From the NCBI RefSeq assembly GCF_029227915.1, contig NC_079880.1:13534001-13598000 (forward strand): DNA of 64,000 bases. Reading direction: 5' to 3'. The position numbers and the translations under genes are program-made. The notes beneath the pieces were generated by a model. The model was not told the origin of the DNA and did no database searches. It saw only the letters and a program-made list of their open reading frames with translations. Source of the DNA: Hydractinia symbiolongicarpus (taxonomy: Eukaryota; Cnidaria; Hydrozoa; Anthoathecata; Hydractiniidae). This document shows positions 25,650-35,409 of this stretch, one piece after another (within the stretch, counting starts at the first letter, position 1; each line of letters begins with the position of its first letter).

Positions 25650-26038
25650 TACGAAGAAAAAAAAACATGTGTATATAGTTCAGAGAGTGTTTCAGGAACA
25701 ATTACATTGATGCAAGTTTATGTTCACAGACAAACCTAAAAGTTATATTATGTTGATTGCCTAAACATTTATGTTATGTTAGTTGCCCAACAAACTATAT
25801 GCCCAAAACGTTCTAATCCGTAGATTTTTAACAAAAATTAACAACAAACAAAAATATTTTCACTGTGAGTTACATTGAGCATAATAGGCTTTCAAATCTT
25901 TAGCAGTATCAGAAGAAACTTTTTATTGAAATTAATGTGCGAATGTTTGAATTTAGCCTTTATCATTTCCTTTTACAGAACATGCAATACTTTATAAATC
26001 TTTACATTTTTTGTATATATTGTATATATATATAATTG

Positions 26039-27352
26039 TTAGTATGGAAGACTGTCCTGTATAAAATTTGTTATTACTTCCCGTACAACATCACCCTCTG
26101 CAAGATTTCCTAAATACACAGAGTAATCTAATTGTTGTGTCTCTGCTTTATGCTTTTCTATTTCAATTTTCACCAAATCAGGGTCAATAACACATTTGTT
26201 AAGTTCACATATATTGTGCAGCACAAAACATGCATAGATTGCCACAGGAACAAAATCTATTTTTAAATCAACTTTCTTTGCTAAAAAACCCCATCTGGCT
26301 TTTAAGCGTCCAAAAGCACACTCGACTGGGTTTCTTGCTGACTGGAGCATGTTGTTAAATAACACTTGAGCATTTGTTGAACAACTATGGTACTCTTTCA
26401 TACAGTACGGTGTCAAGGGGTATGCAGGGTCACCAATCAAATAGTTTGGAACTTTGGCTCGGCCTGGCAGGATGTCCTCATAAGTAATGGGTATTTCCTC
26501 ATCTTTAAGTTTAGCAGCAATATTTGAGTTGGCGAACACCTTCGCGTCATGTACACTGCCTGGCCACCTACAATCAACATCCATGAAATAGCCACGGAAA
26601 TCGCATACTGCCTGAACGTTAAGAGAAAAATACATTTTGTAAGAAAAATAATCTTGTGAATGTTCACTAGGTCGTAAAATTTGTACGTGGGTGCCATCTA
26701 TGCAGCCAAAAGCTTGCGTCATTCCAAATTTGGCCTCAAATTCTCCTACTTTTTCAAGCATCTCTTCTTTCGTTTTTGGCAGGGCTATGTATTTTGGTCC
26801 AAGCTTGTAAGTTATGCAGTTACAAACATCTCTTATGACTTTTGACACCGTAGATATGTGCAGGCCAAAAGTGTTTGCTGTCATTGACAAAGATCCTGTG
26901 TCTTTCAAGTAGTACAACGTTACTGCAACTTTTTTTTCTGCAGACAAGGCTCGATAATTTGGAGATGTGTTGTCAGGAGTTATTCATATGCGTATTTGAT
27001 CTACTAAATCAGTAAACATAGCCTTTGTCATTCTGAAGTTCTTTTTCCAATCCTCCTCGGGAAGAACATCAAAAAACATGTTCAACCACCACTGTTCCAC
27101 TCGTCCTTGTTTGAACCATGTTAAACGAGGAATTCGGTTTTTCCTTTGCTCTTTCAATGCTTTCTGTTTTTTTATCCAACAGTTTCTTTTGCTTCCACTC
27201 AAAAGTGATGCAGTTAAAAGAGTTCTATAGTGAGTGTATTGAAGTGCTAAAATCATTAACAATGTATTGAGCTGCAACAACAATGTTGATGATGTTAAAA
27301 AAATCTGTTCATTCGCTTGCAATTTTGTTTTGTTTTCGTTTTGACGCGCCAT
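26039..27352 (-). pseudogene. HARBI1-like DDE transposase with one in-frame stop
   Basis: Two open segments in one frame (27352-26987 and 26983-26039) are separated only by TGA at 26986-26984 (context QIRI-stop-ITPDN). The N-terminal part carries a WW-x-NMFFDVLPEEDW segment typical of the family. Counting from the Met at 26947, catalytic-type acidic residues are D84 (CIDGTHVQ), D173 (IGDPAYPL) and E209 (NPVECAFGRLKARW), the PIF/Harbinger triad. HHP-like and WPGSVHDAKVF motifs are also present. Everything but the stop looks intact, so inactivation seems recent, or a sequencing error. A start at 26947 would lack the N-terminal region. Confidence 0.88.
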
Positions 27353-27904
27353 TATACTTTAGAAAAATTTAAATTTGGCGCTTGTGTTGTGAAATCGTCC
27401 CGGCTCACTTTTTTCCATATAAAGGCGGGATAAAATCATCCCGGCAAACGTCCCATCCCGGCAATCGTCCCGTCCCGCCTCTCATATAAACAGCCCCTTA
27501 GACTATAAAACTCTGCAACACAGCAACGCAATAATAAAAAATAAACTAACAAATATAGCAGCAGCAACGCAGCTACGCAAAGCTCACTATTTCTAGATTA
27601 ACACATAGTTGGTCAGTTAAACTGAAGTAATATATCAACAAACATACCAAGTTGGTTTGTTACACTAAACATTTCGCAATATAACGACTTCGCTTTCATG
27701 ATTCTATAGTTTAGCCTCATAGTGTATACATTCGTAATGACAAAATTTTCGTTCTTTAAATAGTTTCCTTATTCATTTAATATTTTTAGTTATTAAAAAA
27801 CATTTATATAATGTTATATAATGTTTTTTAAACTGGTTTAATTTTAAAAACGAAACTTTTGCTCAGATCCCTCTGAACTATCTAAAACCATTTTCAACCA
27901 TTTT

Positions 27905-28170
27905 TCTGAGTAGCTGTGTTGCTGAGCATCTACGTTTTGCTGTATTGCTGAATAGTCGTGTTACTGAGTAGCAACGTAGCTGAGCATCTTTGTTGCTGTA
28001 TTGCTGAGTAGCTGAGTAGATGCGTTGCTGCGTAGCTGAGCATCTATGTTGCTGTATTGCTGAGTAGCTGCGTAGCTGAGCATCTACGTTGCTGTATTGC
28101 TGAGTAGATGCATTGCTGCGTAGCTGAGCATCTACATTGCTGTATTGCTAAGTATGTGCGTTGCTGAGTT
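27905..28170. repeat. Minisatellite of TGCTGAGTAGCTGCG type
   Basis: Units of about 40-60 bp built from TGCTGTATTGC, TGAGTAGCTGCG and AGCTGAGCATCTACG strings are repeated several times. It forms the right arm of the older element around the Harbinger insertion and ends near a poly-G run (about 28196-28216). Confidence 0.7.
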
Positions 28171-28234
28171 ACATAGTTTTAATTTTTTTATGGGGAGGGG
28201 GGGGGGGGGGGGGAGGGTATTCTATAGTTGCTTC

Positions 28235-29390
28235 CATTTTCTATTGGTATATTGTATATATCTTCACTGTCAACTGCATTAACCTAAAATGTCATTGCCA
28301 AGTGCCGGCGTTCATTCTTGACATTTAGAATTTATATATTTACCTTGTTAGGGAAAGTATCCAGAGTCTGCCATCTATCTAGGTAGCTAGTTATCTGTGT
28401 TGTACTATGATGTCTGTTGGTTAGGTTGTTTTGATAGCTAGAGGCTACACTACTTCTAGATAATTATAAACTAGAGTAACTCTGGGATCACTTTATCATC
28501 GTTCAACAACTTATGCGTTATTATTATTAAAAAGCATCGGTTTATCACACGTAGTAACAAATAATAGAACATGAAATATTCATGATCCAAATCTGATGTA
28601 TGGCGGTGATTTCCTGCCGCCATTTTTTCTGTTTATGTTCCGTTCTCGATTATTCAAACACTAAGCAAAGAGGTTTTGCACCAAGAGTTAACCAACGGAA
28701 CGGCTTTATAAATGGCGGCCGCGTAAAACTTTCCGTGCCACCACACACGTTTTCTCGAAATAAAAATCTTCTTTGTGTTTTAACATCTTCCGATATCACG
28801 GTTATGGGAAAGTTACAACCCTGTTTTTCAGGGTCTTCTGTGGCGAAATACACTATCGAACCCAGCTCTTTATTTATTTTTGCTCGACACTAATTTAAAG
28901 GGCCGCGCACACTGCACTGGTCCCACTAAACGGTGTTATCAGGGAGTAATCTAGTTTTTAAAAAAGTAAAATACCCTTGAAAGGAGGTCGAATTTATATT
29001 TATCAAACCTATCTAATAGATTTTGCGATTTCGCAATTTTTTCCCCAGTGAATAGCGTACAGACAGACGGAAATTATGTGACGATTTGTTTTGCATTCAT
29101 CGTCCCCAGAGCTGTTTGAGATTAAAACGAGTTTATCTCAAAGAGTTCTGAGGTTGAGAATGCATTCACGCGTTTTTGGTCTTATTTTCATATTTTTTAA
29201 ATATGAGAAGAAAATAGCTGGCTAACTAGTTAAGTAAAATAGTTTACAGGTACCACTTGTTGGACAAAATTGCTGACAGAAGTGTTAAAACTTCATAGAC
29301 TCTCAGTGTTTAAATCCAGAGACTTATATTAAAATAATTAGTAGAACCAAGACAAAATCCTAGTTAAAGTGGTTACGTTTTAACCCCTAT
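28235..29390. other. Spacer; no gene recognised
   Basis: Includes a more GC-rich patch at 28600-28890 with an open frame on each strand, neither resembling a known family. No promoter, RNA or element could be supported. Confidence 0.4.
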
Positions 29391-29399
29391 GTTGAGAAA

Positions 29400-30330
29400 T
29401 ATGAAATGGTGAAAGTACGAGATGTATACAGATTTTTAAAAGGAAAAGAAGGAATTCCCATTACATTTGGGGAACTCAAGACTCAAGCAATAAATATTGT
29501 TTTCGATAAAACAGGAATAAACATGAAATTGAATGTGCCAAAAAATATGTAGAACAAAAGGTGAAGCTTTGTCAGAAGCCAGGGATCTTTGGGAATATTA
29601 TTGAAGCAACAGTCAGATTCAGCTCAAATTTTATGTCTCTTATAGAAAATGTGTACATAGACTCAAACTACATTAGAACTACTTACTAAATGGGAAGAGG
29701 ATAGTTATAGAAAGGAAATAAAACATCCAACGCTGAGCGTTGCAGGGTCTATGGAAACAAAAAATAAAGAATCAAAAGAGCTAAAGATGCACTTTGGAAA
29801 AAATTGCTAGACAAAAGGGGAAGATTACACATAGAAACAGGTAGTAAAAGAATCCGAAAAAAATGATGATCCAAACTGATAAGACTTCTTTTTAAAATAG
29901 GGAAAAGGGGTAAAAAAAGAAAGTTTTATCTTCCAAAGGTATTTATTCGATTCCTTAAATCGGTTACTAAGTTTCTTTTCAAAGAAGTTGATATATTTCG
30001 ATTGAAGTAAAAAAGAGTAAACAAGTCAAAACTGCTCAAGTCACAAATTCTGAAGATTGTAATATTGTGTTGCAATTTCACTTTTCCATACTTCTATTAG
30101 ATCCACAAGATGAAACATCAACGCCCAGCCCAGTCCCATCTTCACCTTTTAAACATAGAAATACCAAACTCCAATCCTTATCGCAAGCTGAAAAAGAGTC
30201 TTCAACAGAGCCCAAGAAAACTTTAAAAATTAGAAAGATAATTTTTTCAAAAACATTTGAAGATTTAATTCCGAGGGATAGGTGGTGTACGCCCAAAACA
30301 AATCCTGGCAAGCAATGAGGGGAAGAGTGC
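29400..30330 (+). pseudogene. Unrecognised decayed coding remnant
   Basis: Protein-like strings appear in several frames, for example VRDVYRFLKGKEGIPITFG (about 29410-29465) and SPVPSSPFKHRNTKLQS (about 30130-30180). They precede the decayed orphan DDE-like copy at 30600-31460 on the same strand and may be its N-terminal half, but I cannot align them with the intact copy at 49-50 kb. Function unknown. Confidence 0.3.
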
Positions 30331-30599
30331 TTTTTTCACGTTCTTAGATTGAGCCGATATCTTACGGCAAAAACCAGGACAAAAAGACATTGTGTTCATT
30401 GGAAAAGTAAATAGGGAAAAGCAGTACACCCAAAACCCGTATTGCAATGGGCTATTTGGGAATTACTAGAAATCATTACTGGAAATCTTCAATTAAAGAA
30501 TGCTAAAGGTTTTTAGATTACTTGATAAAGACTTGACATTCGCAAAATTATAAGATTTTTTTAAAAGCGTCAAGTAATATAAGTTTTCAATCAAACACC

Positions 30600-31460
30600 A
30601 CACGAATCATGTACTTGTGATATGTGCGAGAATATCGCCTTCTTCACAACTCCAATAAATCGGAAAATGCAGGGGTTGAAAGTGAGATTCAAATCAATGA
30701 GAAAGAGAACTGATCAGGGTGTATTTATGTGACTTCACCAGCACCAATTGTATAAAAAGCCTGTGAAATATTTTCCAATTTTTTTTAATACCAACTGATG
30801 ACTTTAAGAATGTCTCTTTATTGGCGTCCACTTCTATAGACAATCATTCTAATAATAGTATTAACAGACATAAATAAACATAATAATAACAAATTTAAGA
30901 TTGAAATGCCACCAAATGCGATGCTTGTTCATGCTGATTACGCGGAAAGTTACAAAAATAAAAAGTAGGACGAATGTCAATCTGCTTATTTTGGTCATTT
31001 GTAGTTCAGCGTACTTACTGTAGCTACCTGCATCCGTTACGAATATTCTCCAGTGAATGAAAATTGTGTTATCGTGTCTGACATGTACTTCAAAAGTTGT
31101 AAAAATGATGATTTTAAAACACTTTTACCTTTAATTCCATTGATTTGGACATTTGAAGTGAAGGCTGTAGTCCGCAGTTCCGATCAAAATATGTTTTCAC
31201 CCGCACATCACTTCTTCCGAATCGTGTCAACGTCACTTGTTAATTCGTGGAATAAGACCACCATAGACAGTATTGAGAGTTGTCATAAAAACGTAGTTTA
31301 TCGAGCTGTAATGTCGGAAAATTATATATAACCCGAAGGAATCAGCCAAGTGGGCTGGCAGGTTGGTGCAAGGTGTTCATTGTACTTAGCAGCCACTCAA
31401 AGATATGATGAAGAAGCCTGACACTTGGAAGCAAGTGGAAAAACAGACGTCATCTCCCGC
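30600..31460 (+). pseudogene. Decayed second copy of the orphan DDE-like family
   Basis: In shifting frames the plus strand reads CTCDMCENIAFF (about 30612), MLVHADYAESYKN then QSAYFGH (about 30920-31000), a degraded SQFRS-like patch (about 31175), NVVYRAVMSENYI then YNPKESAKWA (about 31285-31355). The same blocks occur in the same order in the near-intact gene at 49081-50708 (LLVHVDFAENYKN, QSAYFGHQ, GSQFRSRF, NVVFRKV, VIYNPKEFAEAA). Stops and frameshifts make it a pseudogene. Confidence 0.7.
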
Positions 31461-31559
31461 GTTCGTGACTAGTGACAACGTGGCACCAATTTCCGAAAGC
31501 TATGCTAACCCATCTGTTTTGGAACAGACTGGTTGATAAAATCATCAAAACTCCAATAC

Positions 31560-33735
31560 TTCTTTAACTGTTTCTCAAAAGCACACGATCCATATGCAAG
31601 AAACAACTGGTAAAAAAGCTTTAAAAAAATTATGTTGCAAATCAAAATTATGGAGCAGGTCTGCTAAGCGACGCACATATTGATATTTTAACATTCTGGT
31701 GGAATGATAAAATAAGGGTTAGAAAATATTCCCGGCCTTATTTAGAGTTAGGTTAGTACAATTTTTGGTAAGTCTTTTTTGATGTAGATGAGATTCATAG
31801 AAAACTGCAACAATAATGTAGAAAATATTTTTTTGTGATGGGAATATAAAATTTTCATGCTTTAAAAGGTTTTTTGTACATAAACATTAGCGAAACGATG
31901 CTCCTGGAAAATACTTGTTATTTACTTTCGCGAATCAACAAAAGTTGATATTCAAAAATTCAAAGATTAAACCTGGAATCATATTCAATTTCTTTTTTCA
32001 ATTTCTTTATTTTTTTTTTAAAGCAAAAATTCGAAGTCAAAATAAGACCATTCTTGGTCAAATCTTCTTTTTGCAAACATTAACTTTCGCAAATTGAAGG
32101 AAAAAGATTTATTTGCGTTTATTTTTACGAAGCGATGCTCTTTAAAATTTGCTCAAACATTATTACGCAAATTTGGTTGAAATTTGGGAATTTTTTTTTC
32201 CGAAAAATTTTTGCAATAATTTTTTTAAGATGAATTTTATTTATTGAAATGTTTACCAGTCAAAAAAAGGTGTTGATTACATCATGTGCAGCTTTACATA
32301 CAATCAACCTCAGCAAGTATGTGGCTTTTAAAATGCGGTAGCAGAATCTTCTATATACTTCTATTTACTTGACATTCTTTAATTTGACCAGAACAGATAG
32401 TTAGCAGGGTAAGAGTAAATGAGACATACTGGAATCATACTTCCCAATATTTTTCAAGTTTAAAAGGTAAAATATAAGTGTCGAAATTCGCAGACAGTTT
32501 ATTGACACATAATCATTTGATGGATAACAAATATATTCAATCTTGTAGAAATTTAATTTGATGGCGACGTAAATAAATAACTTCGGAGGGAATTTAATTT
32601 GGTTGAAGACAGAAACATTTGCCAAGAAATAAGATGAAATGATTTTTCCTTTCAAATCAGGCATCTGTATTGGTCTTTATTATAACAACCATAAACTTGG
32701 GTCTTTATTATAACAACCATAAACTTGGGTATAAAAAGGTAACTCGCTGTCAATTACTTGGAAGATATAAGACGTGAAACTTAAATGTGCAATACAATGT
32801 CTCTCCAGTTATTGATGTTGAACTAATGTATTACCGCCAGCAAAATAGTCGTAATTTGTCAGTAAAAAAATGAGACAAACAAATATCATTCTTGCAAAAA
32901 GTCACAGACACACACAGTTAGCTATTATATAAGCTAGTCGATTATTAAAGGTAAAGCATGAAAGGTTGAATTCTGCAAAATACAGGGAGTGTAAAAGATA
33001 TCATAAGTGTATATTCCAGCTAAGCAAAACGTGGCAAACCAGCATGTGATTATTAAGTTTTGCAAAATGGAAAAAAATGTTAATTACTAGGAAATAATCA
33101 GTCAGGCAGTAATAACGCAAAAAACGCAAGAAAAAAATGTAGATGTCAACGACAAAATTTAAACCGTGCTATTTAAAGAATTAAAGAATCGTGTTTGATC
33201 TTGTCAAATATCCAATTTTTTGAAATTAACTAACAACAAAATTGTTATCAGAGATTTTAAAAATCATTTTTGAAAGAACTATTTTGGGATGAAATCCAAA
33301 ACACAATTAAAAAATTCTTTAGCATTTTTACAAAGCTTTCTCTGATGATAAAACAGTTTAATGGTAAAACCAGGATTATCCCATAAACTTTGGATCCGAC
33401 CATGCAACGTTTCGCAAAGTTTTAAGAATTGGATCCATCCATGTATTACCTAGACTAATTAAAAAAGTCATTGTCTTCACATCTGTGAAGTAGACTGTTG
33501 GAAGAATTTTATGAGATTTAATTTAAGCGAATATGAGACAATTGCCTTGAATTTACCTATAGATATCCAAGTTCTACTCATGACGAGGGTTAAAACCGCA
33601 AGGGTTTCATTGCTTTATTTGAATAAAATGACCCCAGCCCGTTTTTAGCGAAATTTGATTGAATAACATACTCAACCAGAGGATTTATTACATAAAATCA
33701 ATAGCAGTGGTTCAACGAGTAAAAAAACGTGATTT
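31560..33735. other. Intergenic; no gene recognised
   Basis: AT-rich spacer. It holds a 28-bp tandem duplication at 32673-32728 (GTCTTTATTATAACAACC units) and, near 32870-32935, a string (GTCACAGACACACACAGTTAG) that recurs at about 35605. Repeated GCGAANCGATGCTC motifs occur near 31893 and 32131. Confidence 0.45.
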
Positions 33736-33821
33736 TGTTTTATTTCTTATTGCAACAAAAAATAAAAGCATCGATAATGAATTAAAAATAAAGCTCGCTT
33801 ATTTTTACGCTTATTTTAAGA

Positions 33822-34565
33822 TTAATTGAAAATCTTCGCCTTGAGTTGCTCTTGCAGGATTGTAGTATTTTGACAATAACCGCAATAATAAGTACCCAAC
33901 GATTGAATTATTGAATCGTCCAACATTACACTATCGAGTAGAATATTCTGCAAGCAAGCCATTGTTTTTGGTTGATCCTGTAATGCTTTTTGCCATTGGT
34001 CAGATTTACGAAACTCAGAGAATCTGTTACCTTTTGTTAACAGAACAGTCACACAGCTTTCACACCATGAGTAAAAACCATACGTTTCCATAGTAGCAAC
34101 AGCTTCGAGTATATTATCAATAGTAATGAAAGTCTTGCCGATCTCCTCACACGTTTTAAACAATGTTTCAACCTGATAAAAACTGCTCATTCGCAACAAA
34201 TCCAAGTTTGACTTCCAATCAAGTTCGATATCTTTACCGTTACCATGGATACAACGGGCAAAATTCTCTACCGTGTCCTTTCGAAAGCCATCGACAACAA
34301 TCCTTTGTAAAAACTTTGACCTGGAAGGTTTACTAGAAGCCACACTGCTGGTGACAAGGCTTTCTGAAGAATCCTGAGAACCAGATGTTATTCTTTTGCT
34401 TTCCAACTCAGCACGCATTACAGATGAGAAACACCTAGCTGCTTCTTCACTGACAGTTACTTCGAATGAATTTGCAGAATCGTGCAAAATAACTTTCATA
34501 TCTCTCTGTAGAAAATGAGACAGAAGGTGTTGTTGAAATTTATCCATTCCCACCAACTTGTACAC
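33822..34565 (-). CDS. BTB/POZ-like protein, intronless
   Basis: A 247-aa single-exon frame. Residues about 20-125 follow the BTB fold pattern: a strand KVILHDSANSFEVTVSEEA, a helix CFSSVMRAEL, a Ser-rich loop, then IVVDGFRKDTVENFARCIHGN and LDLLRMSSFYQVETLFKTC, which corresponds to the last BTB helices. Residues about 130-245 are helical and could be a shortened BACK-like region. BTB proteins usually dimerise and act as cullin-3 adaptors or transcription factors; no Kelch, zinc-finger or kinase-like partner domain is present. Two start codons are possible, 34565 or 34547. AATAAA-type signal (TTTATT on +) at 33739-33744 lies about 80 bp past the stop. The BTB call is by pattern and moderately firm. 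Confidence 0.7.
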   Translation of the reverse strand: MYKLVGMDKFQQHLLSHFLQRDMKVILHDSANSFEVTVSEEAARCFSSVMRAELESKRITSGSQDSSESLVTSSVASSKPSRSKFLQRIVVDGFRKDTVENFARCIHGNGKDIELDWKSNLDLLRMSSFYQVETLFKTCEEIGKTFITIDNILEAVATMETYGFYSWCESCVTVLLTKGNRFSEFRKSDQWQKALQDQPKTMACLQNILLDSVMLDDSIIQSLGTYYCGYCQNTTILQEQLKAKIFN

Positions 34566-34599
34566 ATATAAAGAACTGCGATGTTACGTTTATTTTTAA

Positions 34600-34959
34600 T
34601 TTTTTAATTTTAACGTGTTACAAAAGTTCTCTAACGTAGATCTTTTAAAATACATAAGAGCCATTTACATTAAAAATCTAGTTTAAAAGGACGGAGACAC
34701 ATCCTGTATGTAAATTAGTTTTCCTTCTAAGTAAACTTAATAAAGATTAATCTTGATTAAATTCTACAACTTTGTTTTTGTCTTTTAAAGTATAACTTTC
34801 GATATTCATTATAATTTATTTGACAAAGTTATTAAGCTGTTTTCTTTTGTGATAGCATCCAAGCAAGGAAACAAGTAATTATATGGAGCACCGATCATAT
34901 AATAATTGTATCCAAACGATGCAATACGGGGTAGTTTGCCCTTTATATACCGCGTTTCG
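34600..34959. other. Spacer upstream of the BTB-like gene
   Basis: AT-rich, no gene seen. It should contain the promoter of the minus-strand BTB-like gene, but no convincing core motif was identified. Confidence 0.35.
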
Positions 34960-35409
34960 TGTGTTTCGCTATTTGCGGTACTGTTTTCGCAGAGACAGAC
35001 AGATAACGGCTATTATTATCGAGACTAGCCGTCAACCCGTGGAACAATCAACCAGATCGAACGTCCTTTATATATCACATTTCGTGTCTCCGTAACAGAC
35101 AAAAAAAACAGACGACGGCTATTAATATAGAGACTAGTCGTTAGCCCTTGGAAAAATCCACGGGTTAGCCCGTCCTTTTTATACCGCATTGCGTGCGTCT
35201 CGCTACTTACGCAGCTAAGCTACCATTTTGCGTGACAGACAGACATGTACGGGTATTATAATATAGCCCGCGGAAAAATTATATTTACCCGTCGCAACAA
35301 AGTGGATATAAATATATCGCATTTGATATTCGTTTTTCCGTACCATCATTTTTTAACTCAGCGGGGGGTCCATGCAGAGACAGACAGACGACGGCTATTA
35401 TTATAGAGA
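34960..35409 (-). mobile_element. Head-to-tail array of miniature Helitron units
   Basis: Read on the minus strand from 35409: unit A (35409-35267) starts TCTCTATAATAATAGCCG. Unit B (35266-35134) starts near TATATTATAATACCCG and ends with a hairpin (CCCGTGG..CCAAGGG) and CTAG. Unit C (35133-35025) starts TCTCTATATTAATAGCC and ends CCACGGGTTGACGGCTAG. Unit D starts at 35024 with TCTCGATAATAATAGCC and loses a clear end near 34960. The CTAG end of one unit directly abuts the TC start of the next. The left flank base of A reads A on the minus strand, as expected. Confidence 0.7.

Larger units (their letters stand above)
24300..27497. mobile_element. PIF/Harbinger DNA transposon, nearly intact
   Basis: 60-bp terminal inverted repeats, 58 of 60 matching by eye, start GGGGCTGTTTATATGAG and continue with GGGACGGGACG-type GC-rich repeats. 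The element is bracketed by TTA (24297-24299 and 27498-27500), the expected Harbinger target duplication. It carries the two genes typical of the superfamily, convergently arranged: a Myb/SANT-like protein on + and a HARBI1-like transposase on -. Subterminal GGGATCCCG palindromes lie at the left end. Confidence 0.92.
24272..28234. mobile_element. Older host element with ACTATAGAATACC ends, split by the Harbinger insertion
   Basis: The left end (ACTATAGAATACCCCCAT followed by an A-run, 24272 on) is mirrored at the right end (TTTTTATGGGG, poly-G, GTATTCTATAGT, to about 28234). Inside the ends both arms carry CAACACAGCAACGCA-like and TGCGTTGCTG-like strings in inverse orientation. Without the Harbinger insert it is about 760 bp. 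A further single end occurs at about 12665 (ACTATAGAATACCCCCC), so this is a family. Confidence 0.6.

Noticed and set aside
28600-28893. Overlapping open frames on both strands in a GC-richer patch
   Set aside because: Neither frame shows domains or a signal peptide; probably chance in a GC-rich segment.
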